The notes under the pieces are model-generated. The model worked only from the letters and a program-made list of their open reading frames with translations. It was not told where the DNA came from and ran no database searches. Below are positions 15,220 through 30,059 of a DNA stretch of 64,000 nucleotides, one piece after another. A program made the translations under genes and the position numbers. Source of the DNA: Piromyces finnis (Eukaryota; Neocallimastigomycota; Neocallimastigomycetes; Neocallimastigales; Neocallimastigaceae); the NCBI GenBank assembly GCA_002104945.1, contig MCFH01000054.1, positions 62,001-126,000 of the forward strand. Direction: 5' to 3'. Numbering within the stretch: the first letter of the stretch is position 1; every line of letters starts with the position of its first letter.

Positions 15220-16437
15220 ATGAAAATATTGGTTAATATTGATAAAAATAATAATGATAGTGTTCAAACCAAGAACACTATTGTAAAAGGTCAAAAATCA
15301 TTAAAGCTTGACATTAATAATCCTATTGATCATAAAAGTATAAATTTATTATTTATATATATATGATTTTATATGATTATAACTCTTTTTTTTTTTTAAA
15401 GAAAAATCTATAATATTATTATTTTTGCATCAAGCTATACTTTCATTTAAAAAAATAATAAAAAATTATATTTAGTTTTTAAAAATATGTTTTTAACAAA
15501 AAAAAAAATTACATATTAACTGTATTAATTGTTATCCTTATATATGTATAAATATATTTACTAAAATTTGAATTTTCAAAAGTAAAAATTAGTCAAGACA
15601 AAGAAAAAACCTCGATTATAAGTAATGATCTTAAATTAGTATATTTGGACAAAACAACCAAAGCAGAAAATTATAATAGCAACGATATAGAAGATATATG
15701 TAATTTTAAATACATAATATTTAAAATAATAATAAAAAAAAAACTGATGATCAATATAAGTTTAATTATTATTATTATTATTAATTTTTTTTGTTATAAT
15801 ATATAATATTATATTACTTTATTTGTAATTTGTATAGTAATAAAATATAGAAATAAACACAATAATTTAAATAAAAATGATAGTAATGAATTAGATACTA
15901 TAAATGATTCAAAATATAATAAAAGTAGACATTTTAGATATTCAACTGCTACAGAGAAAAAATACTCAAAACCATCAACCACAAATTCTTATATAGAAAA
16001 AGCACATATCAGAATAAAAAGTACACCTTTAGAATCAACGACTTCAAATTCAATAAAATTAAATATTGCTTATAGAAATGTCGATACTTCTTATCAAATT
16101 GTTAGTCAAAGACCAAAAATATATAATTATAAAAATTTAGAAAAAAATGTATCAGGTAATAGTTCAACAAGTTTTTCAAGTAGTATTTTAACAGCAAATT
16201 CCGAAGATGGAATAAAAATTAAAAATAAAAGTAATATTAATTCTCTTCAAAACTGTAATACAAATAATAATAGTGGTTTTTCGAGAATAGATGAAAACTC
16301 CACTTATTCTAACGAAGACATTAATATATTAAATGAAAATGGTTCAAAAAATATTAATAAAGAACGTGAAAGTAATGGTATTATAAATGATATCGTAAGC
16401 AATCAGGATAATGAAAATGAAAACAAAAATATATATT

Positions 16438-16472
<35 letters not shown>

Positions 16473-19400
16473 TTAGATAAAATAAATAACAATATCAACA
16501 ATAAGAATAGTTCAATCAGTACCTGCATTAATGGTATAAATAATGAAAAGAGAAATATTGAAGTTCCAAGCAATGATAATGCAAATGAAAATTATACAAA
16601 TAATAATATTAAAAGAAGTACCAACAATTTAGATAATTCTTCCAATATTAAAGGCATTATAGGTAATAAAAATACTAAAGATATCAAAAATAACCCTAAT
16701 GAAAATATAGATAAAAATTATACATGCACCCCCAATAAAGTAAAAGAAAATGGATATCACACAAAATGTCCAAATTGTAATATATCATTTGACGTTCTTC
16801 CTCAAACTGAATGTATCATTGAAGAAAAAGAAAAAGAAATCAATAATGTGGATGATAATAATGATAGTGATGACAGTACCTTATCTTCTCATTCGTCATT
16901 AGCTGAAATAATTGATAAAGTAATTGCTTCTAAAAATAGGAAAATGAAAAAAAACAATATATCAAGTGATTCTTTAACATCAATACCAGAAGATCTCCAA
17001 AATAAGATTGATAAAATTTCAAAAAAAAAGCATTTCCTATCTAAAAAAGATAATGAACCAATAATACAAGAAATAAAAAAGAAATTATCTTCTAATAACT
17101 CCGAAATCCAAAAAAGTAATAAAGAAATTTTTTTAAAAAGTAATTCAGTATCTGCCAGCAGAAATTCATTGCTAAAATCAGGTGTTTTAAATGATAAAAA
17201 AAGTTTGGGTTCAAAGAAGAGTTCAACATATTCTAGTGATTGTTCTTCCATAAAAAAGGTACCTTTAGAAAAAGAAAAAAGTCCAACAAAAGCATCACTA
17301 GTTGTATCTTCAAAAAATAATCTTAATTTAACTTTATTAAGTAATGCAATATCTCCTGTACCTAGTTGTAGTAATAAATCCGTAAGTAAAACATCCATTT
17401 TAAAATCTAATACAAGAATTAATGATTCTAATATTCAAGAAGTCAACATTAATCCAACTGTTTCCAATAGTAATAAAAGTAGATCACAGTTATTATCAAA
17501 TACAAATATTAATAACAATAACAGTAGTAGTAATAATAAAAAATATCAAGATTCGGTTAAAAGTCCTGTGAGAATTAACAGTGTAATCTCATATTTATCA
17601 TCAAAACAATCTCCTCAAAAAACGTCTCAATTAATATCTAATTCAACAAGTCAAGATCTTAATAAAAAAAGTTTAACTTCTATTGGTAAAGGTCAAAGTT
17701 CTCCAAAATCATATAGTTTAAAATGTGATGTTATTCCAGTAACTTCCACTGTTCATATTAATAAGTCATTTGATAATTCCCCATCTACAGTTAGCTATAA
17801 TAAAAATGGTGTATCTATTGTTAAGTTAAATGACACTACTTTATCCTCTCCATCTCCTAATAAATATACCTATGCCTCTCAAAATTCTCAATTTCCAGAT
17901 GAAATTATTAAATGTGAAGCAATTCCAGTTACTTCTACTGTTCATATTAATAAATCTATGTATTCATCACCTCAATTCCCAGGTGATAATAATTCTTTAT
18001 CAAATAAAAAAACTGAATTAGAAATTGATCATATTTCTGTTTATCCAGTTCCATTTGGAAGTCAAAGATTGCATAATGTCCCAATTTTACCTATCCGTGA
18101 CAAATATAATTTTGATGATGAAATTATTAATAATTCAACAAAAGGTATTAATACTAATATTGGTGAACAAATTAATAACCCAGTAGATGGAATTGAAGCT
18201 AATATTGATGAACAAATCAATAATTCAATAGATGGAATCGAAGTTAATATTGATGAACCAATTGAAAATGAAAATATCATTGACTATGAACAGGACCTTA
18301 ATGATTTAGCTCATGATTTACCTTCTATTCTTGATTCTGGATCAAGTGATGTTTTCTTACTAAATGAGGCCCAAGAAATTAATGGTAAATAATAAATGAT
18401 AATTATTCACTAATTTATATATAAAAAAATAATATATTTAACATACATAAATATAATTATATATATACTTATTTATTTATGAAAACCATACTATATATTT
18501 AATTTTCTGAAAATAATTTCATGAATTATATAAATTATTAAATTAAATATGAATTAAAGGTTCCAAAACAAATTTAGGAAATATAAAAAGTCTTGAGGAA
18601 AAGGAAAAAAATGAAGAAGGTGGTATTAATTCATTACATAATAGTAGAATTAGTTTAGTTCAGAAAATAGCATCTCCATTAGTGGAAGGTTCAATTCTTG
18701 GTTCTTTAAATCCAATTACTGCCCAACTTTTGAAAGAGGCTAAGCAAAATAAGGTATCTCATGAAGCTGAAGAATCTGCTGAGGCAAAGAATAAAAGTCT
18801 TTTAGGTGAAATTGATCTTCTTGGCTTAGGCTCTTCTATATTAAGTTTAGGTGTTAAAAGTTCATTAGGTCATGGTTCTAATCCAAACGTTGCAAGAAAA
18901 ATGGAAACAGATAGTACAAATAATTTGTATAAAAAAGTATTAAGTAAGTCAATTAATAGTATTGGAAGTGGTTTATTATTTAAAGGGAATAAGAGTGCTA
19001 AAAATAGCTGTTCCAATCTAAGAAATGTAGTTACTCTTAACTATTCATCATCAAATAATGGTGAGGAGGATGGTAATGATATATTTAAGCTACCTTCTAC
19101 AACTATGATTTATAATAAAGTTAGTGAAAATGTTATTCATTTCATTAAAAATCAATGGAAACAAAGTGATGGAATTAGTTCCACTTTCCAATTCCTCAGT
19201 GTTATTAAGGATGGATTGAATATTGATAATAATTGTAATAATTATCTTATAAAGCCTTTAATTGAATATAATTCATTATTTGTATATATTAATCCAGGAT
19301 GGTTAAATATGGATGAAAAGGAACTTGAAGAAATAAAAAAGAATCTTCAAGATAATAAAAAGGAAAGACGATTTTATGTTATGCCATGGAAAATTGAAGA

Positions 19401-19896
19401 TAAAGCAATTAATAATGGATCTTCATATTGGATTTGTATTATTTATGATAAATCTTCTAATAAGTACATTATTTTTGATACTAAAAACAAAGATATTTAC
19501 GTCTATGGTGTATGCCTCATGATTCAATCAAGTATTTTAAAGTATATGTTTGATATAACAACATCATTTTATGATAAATCACTTCAAGAAATTATTGCTA
19601 ATAAAGAGTTAACTACCTTAGAAACAAGTACAAATCATGAAGGATGGAAACAAATTATTATCTGTAATTCAGGATTATGTCATGGTGATTGTGGTATTGA
19701 TAATGTATTAATGTCAAGCTATTTTGTTCAAAACTATGACACTATATTTAAGAATATCATTCAAAATAATTTAGATTATTCTGCTATTAATAAATTACTA
19801 TCATCCATTAAATTTTCAGATTTCAATTCTTATATTGAAAAACTATTTACTATTTCGGCAATTCAGTATTTTAATAGTAATAATATGTTATGTTAA
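15220..19896 (+). CDS. Large Ulp/SENP-like (C48-fold) protein with atypical catalytic residues
   Basis: Four exons: 15220-15337, 15583-15699, 15838-18384, 18560-19896; 1372 residues, all junctions GT-AG and phase 1. The first ~1100 residues are low-complexity Asn/Ser/Lys-rich and probably disordered. They include a CPNC motif, a duplicated 16-residue segment IPVTSTVHINKS (about 707-722 and 770-785) and three degenerate INNSxDGIExNIDEQ repeats near 850-890. The C-terminal ~270 residues resemble the Ulp1 SUMO-protease fold: SSYWICIIYDK...YIIFDT and later GLCHGDCGID. The putative nucleophile Cys1305 and Asp1234 are in place. The position before the Trp, which is His in Ulp1, is Tyr1217, at the same 17-residue distance from the Asp. 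The oxyanion-hole Gln six residues before Cys is Gly. A diverged or inactive deSUMOylase-like protein is the best guess; the family assignment rests on motif spacing only. Confidence 0.75.
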
Positions 19897-20155
19897 AAAT
19901 TTAGTTAATAAGTTGATAACATTATATTTTATTTTTTTAATTTTTTTTTTAGAGCTAGAATTTTTCTATATTTGCATTTATGTTTTATTTAATAATCAAA
20001 TAAATATAATTTTTTTTAATATAAAATATATAAAAAAATGGATTAAATAAAAATAAATATTAAAAGTAAAATAAATTATTTATTTAGTTTTGTAGTTTAT
20101 AAATAAAACTTTATAATTATTATTAATCTAGTAATTTTAAAAAGTGTGTACTAAT
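19897..20155. other. Short spacer between Ulp-like gene and LINE relic
   Basis: AT-rich 3' flank of the Ulp-like gene, without its own gene. It ends at the probable 5' boundary of the LINE relic. Confidence 0.5.
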
Positions 20156-21903
<1,748 letters not shown>

Positions 21904-22369
21904 ATACAAGAAGAAGTATATTCTCTTATATTATCTATCAATTCAAATATTCAAATATTATAATATTTTTATTTCCATTAATTAATACATATTTTAATAT
22001 AAATTTAATTATATTAAAACCTAAAAAAAAACAGTATAATAATTTGGATTTAAAAATACTTTTTTGATTTTGAATTATTGAGGAAGGTGACTTTACTAGA
22101 TTATCTAGAAAAATATTTATTTTTAATAATTCGTTAAATAATTTATTTTTTTAATTATCTAATTAATTATAAAAGTATATTATTTATATATTATTTATAT
22201 AATATTAGTAAAATATAAAAAAATTTAAATAATTTTGAATTTTTTTAAAATTATTTTATTTCATAAAATGAAAAAAAAAAAAAAAGATTTTTTTTATATA
22301 AAATTAACATTTTAAATATTCAGAATGATGGTTGATTAAAAACATTACCTTATATTGACTCAAATAATA

Positions 22370-23560
22370 TTAATAATTCACATTATATAATTTAGTGTAG
22401 AAAATAAATAAAAATAATATTTGTATATTAGTTATCAATTGTTGTATTTCCTCAGAAATGTTTTTTATTCTTTCTTCAATTTTTGAGAGATATTGAGGAT
22501 CCTGAATATTAATATATTTTAATTGCATAAGCGAATTAATTAAATTTAAAATATTATATAATAAAATTTGTTCATAACAATATTGTATAAATGAACTATC
22601 AATGTTTTGAATATAAGTATTGAATAAATTATTGTTTTGAATTAAATCATTTAAATTATTATTATTATTTGAAGATGACGGCAATGCTGTATTATTTGGG
22701 AATACATTATTATTTATGTTTTGTGGATAATTAGATTGATAAGTTTCAGTTTGTGGGAGTGGTGATTGTTGATTTGAATTTACATTATTTAGAGTTGGAA
22801 ATAATGTTGAATAGTTATATAATTCTATTTTATATTTTATTTCATCCTTAAATGTATATTTAGTTTGGCTCTCATCATAATCAATAAAGGAATCTAAATA
22901 GTAAATAAGCTCATTACTTTCTTTTTTTTTATATAGTTCAAGAAATTTATATATTTTTGAAGGTTTATCTTTTGTTCCTCTAATTCCTCTTTTAGTACTA
23001 ATTGTTGAAAAAGGATATCCAATATATATTTCAAGATACTTAACCATAATAATATGATAGATATAAAAACACTCACTTTGAAATTGATTATTAGAAGATA
23101 TTGTTGTCTTTATTTTATTATTTTCAGATAAGTTTAATTCACTTATATCAATAGAATTGCGAAAATCTTCATCAGATAAATCTTTTATTTTTTGAGCAAT
23201 TTTATTTAAGGTTTCATCTTTTTTTGTTGCAAATTTACATTTTAATAAGTAAAATTTATTTTCGGATTGTCTTTCATTGATTTCTATATTTAATTCAACC
23301 TCCCTCTCTTTATTAGATGTTTTAAAAGCTATATATTTCAAAAATTTATTTTCGTTTGGAATATTTTCTTTGTTTTTACACTCGTTTCTCATTGTTAATA
23401 AGTTATCTTTAATATCATTTTGTGATTTATGATTATTAAATAATTTTTTATTTATATAACAATTTACAAAGCAATCGTTGTTGATACTTTCAATCATATT
23501 AATGTTATTATAAAATAGTTTTACTATGCTTTTAATAATAACATCATTTATAATACTCAT
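22370..23560 (-). CDS. Unrecognised protein, paralogue A of a tandem pair
   Basis: Single exon, 396 residues. The family is not recognised. It aligns with the neighbouring gene at 25575-27188 over residues of about 10-270. Shared blocks include CFVNCYIN...LFNNHK, NENKFLKYIAFK, FYLLKCKFATKKDETL, a CFYIYHI strand, ISTKRGIRGTKD and ELIYYLDSFIDY. The C-terminal ~130 residues are Asn/Gln/Ser-rich and end in a predicted helical, hydrophobic segment with no counterpart of the SP-rich tail in paralogue B. No signal peptide or obvious catalytic motif is visible. The mixed strand/helix pattern and disordered Asn-rich tail would suit a DNA-binding or scaffold protein, but this is speculation. Its codon use and AT content match its neighbours, and the frame is intact. 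Confidence 0.8.
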   Translation of the reverse strand: MSIINDVIIKSIVKLFYNNINMIESINNDCFVNCYINKKLFNNHKSQNDIKDNLLTMRNECKNKENIPNENKFLKYIAFKTSNKEREVELNIEINERQSENKFYLLKCKFATKKDETLNKIAQKIKDLSDEDFRNSIDISELNLSENNKIKTTISSNNQFQSECFYIYHIIMVKYLEIYIGYPFSTISTKRGIRGTKDKPSKIYKFLELYKKKESNELIYYLDSFIDYDESQTKYTFKDEIKYKIELYNYSTLFPTLNNVNSNQQSPLPQTETYQSNYPQNINNNVFPNNTALPSSSNNNNNLNDLIQNNNLFNTYIQNIDSSFIQYCYEQILLYNILNLINSLMQLKYINIQDPQYLSKIEERIKNISEEIQQLITNIQILFLFIFYTKLYNVNY

Positions 23561-25574
23561 GTTATTAATAAAATAAATAATAAAATATTTAAATAAATTA
23601 TTAATAAAAATATTAAAAATTAATGATATTTAAGAAACTATAAAATAAAAGTATATAATTATATAGTTATAATAAGATAAAAATGAAAGAAGAATAAAAT
23701 ATATATATATATTTACAAAGAAGTTGATGGATAGTACATTTGTCCATATTGAAATTGCTTATTAAAGTTAATTAGAGTAAATATTAAATTAATGTTACAT
23801 AATGTTTACATAATTAAAGCAAAATTTATTACAATAAATGAAATATATATATAAAAGATAAATAATTTGTTATAAATAAATATTTATCCACATAAATTAT
23901 CTAATGAAGTTATAAATAAAACTTTAAATAATATATATTTTTAAAAATGAACGTAAAAAAGTCATTTTATTTATATTTATATTTTATTCAACATAACTAT
24001 TTGAGGTATAAATAATATATATTTTTAAAAATGGACGTAAAAAAGTCATTTTATTTATATTTATATTTTATTCAACATAACTATTTGAGGTATAAAGATT
24101 TTTAAATATCAATTTGAATTTAAAAAACAATAATTTATATTATGGGATACTTTAATGCATTCATTCAACTAAACAGATTAAAAGTAATAATAATATTTAT
24201 TATTGGAGGTGAATATAATAAATGCTAATAACATAACAAGGTTTTTTTTTGAATTTTTGTTTATAATATAATTTTAAAAACTAAATAATTTATTTGAGAT
24301 ATTTTTAGTATTTAATATCTTTATTTAAATGATATTTAGTAATTTGGTCATTCTTTTACCTGTAGAACTAAATACATTTATTACTTTTTGTTTTTTTTAT
24401 TAAAATTTTATTATTTTTAAAATATTTACTATATTTTCTAAATTTGTTTTATTATCATTTTACAATTTGAAATTCATAATAATATTTATAAAAAGTTCAC
24501 CATTGATAATTTATTTAATTTCGAAATTTTAAACACTATATAAAATTTTTCATAACATTTATATGTAAAAGGTTATTAGATTTTTATCAAAAATTAAATA
24601 TCTATTTTAATATTTTTTATCTTTTGTTTTTTATTATTTTTTTATTATTATTTTATTAACTATTAGAAGTAATATATAAACAAATATTAATGATTAATAA
24701 ATATATGTTTAGATATAAAAAATACATCAAAATGTAAAGTTCATTTTATTCATGATTATATTTGGAGAACATCATTTTTAAAAAGATAAAATTTAATATG
24801 TTTTCTGATTATATTAAACTAATAAACTAATAAAGATTACTAATAAATTAATATTTTAATATTAATATGAAAAAATACTAAAAATATTATAGTAATATTC
24901 TGTTAGAAATATATCAATAAATAAAAGTTTTATTTAAGTATAATTATTTATAAAGAAAAATAAAATTCTAGATATAAATATTTTTTTTTCAAATATTATT
25001 TTATTTAAATTATTTTATATTGGATACATTATAAAAGATGAATTTAATTAAAATTATTAGTACTATTATAAAGAAAAAGTGGTGTTTTTTTTTTTTTTTT
25101 TGTATTATTTATTATTTTTTAATAATATTATTAAGATTATTATAAAAAAAAAGTTAAACATATTTATTAATAATAAAGTATTGTTTTTAATTTAATTGAA
25201 TTAAAATTGGTTACTTTGCTTTTAATGAAGGTAAAAAAGTAAAACTTTAATTTTAAATTTGAATACATTATAAATTATGATTTATAAATAATTTAATAAT
25301 CCAAATGTCATCACATAACATATTATTTTGTATAGATGTTACTGTAATTTATGTAATTTATACTTTACCAACTTTTTTTTTTTTTAATTTTAATTTTAAA
25401 AAATCGGATTATTAGATTATAATATAAAATATAAATTTAAATTTATAATGTATTCAAAATTATAAGAAAAATTAATACTTTTTTGATTTATATTTTTAGT
25501 ATTTATAATTTTATTTTACTATCCTTATAAATATTAATTTTGAATTATTCTTAAAAATATGAATTTCATAAATT
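23561..25574. other. Intergenic between the two paralogues
   Basis: No gene was seen in about 2 kb. It contains an 84-bp tandem duplication (23925-24093) and several A/T runs. It forms the promoter of paralogue A and the 3' flank of paralogue B. Confidence 0.6.
23925..24093. repeat. 84-bp tandem duplication
   Basis: Two adjacent 84-bp copies (23925-24008 and 24009-24092) beginning taaataatatatatttttaa differ by a single A/G (aatgaacg versus aatggacg). They lie about 365 bp upstream of the paralogue A start codon, so they could fall in its promoter. Confidence 0.9.
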
Positions 25575-27188
25575 TCATAGTGTATTGTTATGAGCATTTA
25601 ATGTTGCTATATAATTAAAAAGAACATTATCGATATTATTATTCAGATTATTCAGTTGTTGTTTAATATTTAACAGATATGAAATATCTGAATAATCATT
25701 TTGAATAAGTTGATAATTATTTTGGTAATTTTGTGAAAGCATTGGATTAATTGAATAATTATTTACATTATCTGGTATATATGGTGATAAAAATTGTGCA
25801 AAGTTATTATCTTGTGATAAAAAGCTAGAATCATTTAATGGTAATGATGATAATGGTAGTGAAAGATTATTTTGAAATAAATTACAATCTTGTGATAATG
25901 TGATAGAGTCATTTAGAGATAGTGGTAATTGTGAAAAATTATTTTGAGATAATGATAAAAAAGCCTCATTTAAATATGAGTTAATAGTTGATGATTGTAA
26001 TGTATTTGAATAAAAATTATTATTTTGAGTTGGTGGATGTACATTATTTTGGAGATAGTTATTTAAGGATGGTTGTGTTGAATTATTTGGATATAGATGA
26101 ATATTTTGTTGTGATAAATAATTGTTTTTGGTTTGATCATTAAAATAATAATTATTATTTGGAGATGAAGGAGGTGTTAAATTATTTAAATGTACATCGA
26201 TAGTTTGTGTTAATATTGGACTATTCAAAGAATTATCATTATTTAGTGATTGTAATGAGAGTGAGTCATTTTGGTTAACATCACCTTTTGGTGATGATGG
26301 AGGTGTTATAAAAGTCGAAAAAGAGTTTTCATTTGAATTATTTGAATCAAGATAATCATAATTTGGTGAGGATGGTGAATTTAAATTATTAGTATGAAAA
26401 TTGTAGAATTTGATATTAAACTTTACTTCATTTTTGAATACATATTTCTTTTGACTATTATTATTTTGACTATTAACGTATTCAAAATAAGAATCCAAAT
26501 AGTAGAGAATTTCATTATTTTCTCCTTTGATATATGACTCAAACATTTTTTCAATTCTTGAATGGTCATTGGTTGTTCCTCTGATTCCTCTTTTATCACT
26601 TATATTTGTAAAAGGATGACTAATATTTATATTCATAATTGATTCCTTTTGGTCAATAGTTACGATATGATAGATAAAATAGCAATTACTTTTTGAGGGA
26701 ATCCTTACTTTTACTTTATTTTCTTTAAATGAATCTAATTTAGTAATTTTAATAAAATTAATAAAATTTTCATAAAGCCTCTCTACTTTTTGAGCAATTT
26801 CATATAATGTTTCATCATTTCTTGTTGAAAAGTTACATTTTAATAAATACATATCTTTTCTTGATTGCTTAGGTTGGTTTAATGCTTCTTCAACAGTAAG
26901 CTCAACTTCAAAATTGTCTTCATCAATTTTTTCAGATTTTTTGAAAGGAATGTATTTCAAGAATCTATTTTCGTTAAGAATATTCTTTGGATCGGTGCAG
27001 TCTATTCTCATTTTCATCAATTTATTTTTGTTTTCCGATTGAAGTTTATGGTTCCTGAACAAGTTCACATCTATGAAGCAATTTACAGAGTAGTCAATTT
27101 CGGCTTCATTTAATGAATTTAATGAATAAATGTGTTTGTAAAATAACCTTAATTCATTTACAATAAGAGCAGTACTTGTAGAGTTCAT
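25575..27188 (-). CDS. Unrecognised protein, paralogue B of a tandem pair
   Basis: Single exon, 537 residues; related to the gene at 22370-23560. The N-terminal ~275 residues form the shared domain: DYSVNCFIDVNLFRNHK, NENRFLKYIPFKKSE, YLLKCNFSTRNDETLYEIAQ, NCYFIYHIVTI, ISDKRGIRGTTND and EILYYLDSYFEY. The second half is Asn/Ser/Pro/Gln-rich and probably disordered. It carries three copies of a short SP motif (NSPSSPN, TPPSSPK, TPPSSPN), which resemble proline-directed kinase sites, and two LPLSLNDS/LPLNDS-like repeats. It ends in a helical segment (LLNIKQQLNNLNNNIDN) similar in position to that of paralogue A. I cannot name the family. The domain is longer and more charged than an F-box or HMG box. 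Confidence 0.8.
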   Translation of the reverse strand: MNSTSTALIVNELRLFYKHIYSLNSLNEAEIDYSVNCFIDVNLFRNHKLQSENKNKLMKMRIDCTDPKNILNENRFLKYIPFKKSEKIDEDNFEVELTVEEALNQPKQSRKDMYLLKCNFSTRNDETLYEIAQKVERLYENFINFIKITKLDSFKENKVKVRIPSKSNCYFIYHIVTIDQKESIMNINISHPFTNISDKRGIRGTTNDHSRIEKMFESYIKGENNEILYYLDSYFEYVNSQNNNSQKKYVFKNEVKFNIKFYNFHTNNLNSPSSPNYDYLDSNNSNENSFSTFITPPSSPKGDVNQNDSLSLQSLNNDNSLNSPILTQTIDVHLNNLTPPSSPNNNYYFNDQTKNNYLSQQNIHLYPNNSTQPSLNNYLQNNVHPPTQNNNFYSNTLQSSTINSYLNEAFLSLSQNNFSQLPLSLNDSITLSQDCNLFQNNLSLPLSSLPLNDSSFLSQDNNFAQFLSPYIPDNVNNYSINPMLSQNYQNNYQLIQNDYSDISYLLNIKQQLNNLNNNIDNVLFNYIATLNAHNNTL

Positions 27189-27747
27189 TTTTTGGTGTTA
27201 ATAAAAGAATAAAATACTTCTTAAGGAGGATTTTAAATATTATTTGACAATTTAAATAGTTTTAATATTTTAAATTGTTTATTAATTATTAAAAAAGAAT
27301 ATAATTTAAAATAAAATAGTTGTTAATGATGAAGTAAAAAAAAAAAAAAAAGAAAAGAAATTATTCGTTTTATATATGGATTATTCATATTTACTTTATT
27401 TATTTTGATATTTTTAAATTTAAATTTCATTTAATATATTAAAATTTGTTAATGATGATATTTAATTAAAATAAATATATTTTTATTTTTTTTATATATT
27501 AACATGCATAAAAACAAATAAATTAAGTAAATTAAGTAAACTTTTAATATTAAAAGAAAATTTTAATTGATAGTAAAAATAATGTGAAAATTAACGGACG
27601 GATAATTTTTGTAATTAATAAAATATTAATTTAAAAAATAAAGAAAATTAGATTTAAATGAAGAAAAAAAAAAATGACGGACGTATTTCTTTAATAATAA
27701 ATAAACTTAATATGTTTTATTTTAAATTTTTAATTTTAATTTATAAC

Positions 27748-27783
<36 letters not shown>

Positions 27784-28480
27784 AAATGAATAGATGAATA
27801 AATGAATGAATAAATAAATGAATAAATGGAATGGATAAATGAATGAATAAATGGAATGAATAGATTGAATATTCAAAACAATCTTTAGTGATAAAAAATT
27901 TCCTTCCAACTATAATTAGAAACTTTGTAATGCAATAAATAATAAAGTAAAATAAAATATGAAATTTATATTAATATCATTATTCCATAATTATTCTATT
28001 CAATTGTTTATTTGTATTTGTTCGTAATACTATTATTTTATTGTAGTATTAAAATCGAATAAAATAATTTATATAAAATTATTAATATATTATAAAAATC
28101 TTATAAACAATTTTTACGAATATAAGACTAATAGTTTAAATGATAAAAATATATTTATATATTTATATATTTATATATACTAATACTATTAGCTAATTTT
28201 TTTATTTTAATTTTTATTTTAATTATTTGTATAACTATTTCTAATATAAAGTTATTGAAGAAAAAAAAATTATTATTCTTTTTATGAATTTGAATTTGAA
28301 CATACATAGTGATTATATTTTATTAAAATACATATTTTATAATAATCATTATAAAGATTTTATTATAATATTGATTTTAAAAGAAATATTTAGTACATAT
28401 TTTTAAAAGAAGGGAAAAAAAAGTTTTTTATACTTTTAAAAAAATATCCATTATTTTAATTTTCTGGTCATTTTATTATT

Positions 28481-28481
<1 letters not shown>

Positions 28482-28556
<75 letters not shown>

Positions 28557-28557
28557 T
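28482..28557. repeat. (AAT)n microsatellite
   Basis: About 25 uninterrupted AAT units within the gene desert. Confidence 0.95.
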
Positions 28558-30059
28558 ATTATTTGTTTTATTATATTGTTATTAATTTACTATTTATTCA
28601 TCTATACCAGTTCTAAATATTAAAGTCCATTTTATTAAAGTTTTTTTATTTTATTATTATTATTTTAAATTTTAAATATATTATATAAATTCTTATAGAT
28701 TAAAATGGCATTAATATATTTAATATTTTTCTTGAAATTTAAAATATAATCCCTTTATTAATAAAAAATGGTCAAGTAATACAATACAATAAATTATATA
28801 CTAGAAAGTTATTAAAGTTATTTAATATTTATTACAATAGTTTTCTATTTTTAATATTAAAATTTTAAAATCTTAAATTTTATATACTTTTATCTATTCA
28901 ATTTATTTTTTTTAATTATCAATACTATACTAAAAATAATAAAAGAAAGAAATAAAATTATTTACTCGTTTTATTATTAAACATTTATTTTTAATTAAAA
29001 CTTTAAAACTTTATATATAAATATATAAGCGTAATCAGCATTACACATTACGGACACCAAACAATTAAAAACCTTAAAATCTTTATTTTAGAAAAGTGGA
29101 CAAAGTACCTTCCTTTTCATTAAAAGTTTTTTTTAGATTCGTCAATCACTTCACAATTTATGTTTTTACAATTTAAATATTATTAATGGCAAATATTAGT
29201 AATACTAAGAAAGATAGATTTTTGATTATAATTATGCACTTAGATTAACATATTAAAATATTTAATGAGATATAAAAATTAAAATGAAAATTAATTAATA
29301 TATATATATATATTTATTTTTTTTATATTTTAAAATAGTATTTTTATTCTATTAATTATATGTAAATAACTCACAAAGATATTAATATACTTTAATTAAA
29401 TAATCGAATTTGAAAAATAACTTTTCTAGCTAACCCTCCTTTATTTATCAGAATATCAAAATTTTCTGGAATAATGGTCTGGCAAAAATCGAGCTTAATA
29501 ATAGAGTGACGAGAGTTCTATATAAATCATTAAATATTTTGGCTTTTAATGATAAAGAATAAACAAATTATTATTATATTAATTTCTACGATGTTTTTAA
29601 AAAAAAGTTAAAATAATATGAAAAGTATTATTAATTTTTTTATGTTATATATATTATTTTATTAATGTATATAAAAAAAATGTAAATATATAAATAATAA
29701 TATTTGCTATTAAAACAAAATTAAACTAAATTGAAATAAAAGCAATATTTTTATAAATTTATCATTTGAATGAATTCTAAACTAAACATAAAATAAATAC
29801 TCTTTATAATTTATAATATTATTCTAGTCTTATTTTGAATATTTTAATCAATTTTAAAGAAATTTTGATATTCTATTTTAACTTAATACTCTTTCAAAGT
29901 AATAAATTAAAAAACTATTACTTTTTTTTAGTTTAAAAAATTAGTATTTATAATTTTAATTTATTTTCTTTTATAAATATAAATTTTACTATTTTATTAT
30001 ATATATATATATATATTTTAAAAAATCATTTAGTGAAAGCTTAAAAAGTTGAGTATTTA

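Noticed and set aside
16889-17398. 169-codon minus-strand frame
   Set aside because: Antisense of the Lys/Ser-rich exon of the Ulp-like gene; the plus-strand frame continues on both sides through valid splice sites.
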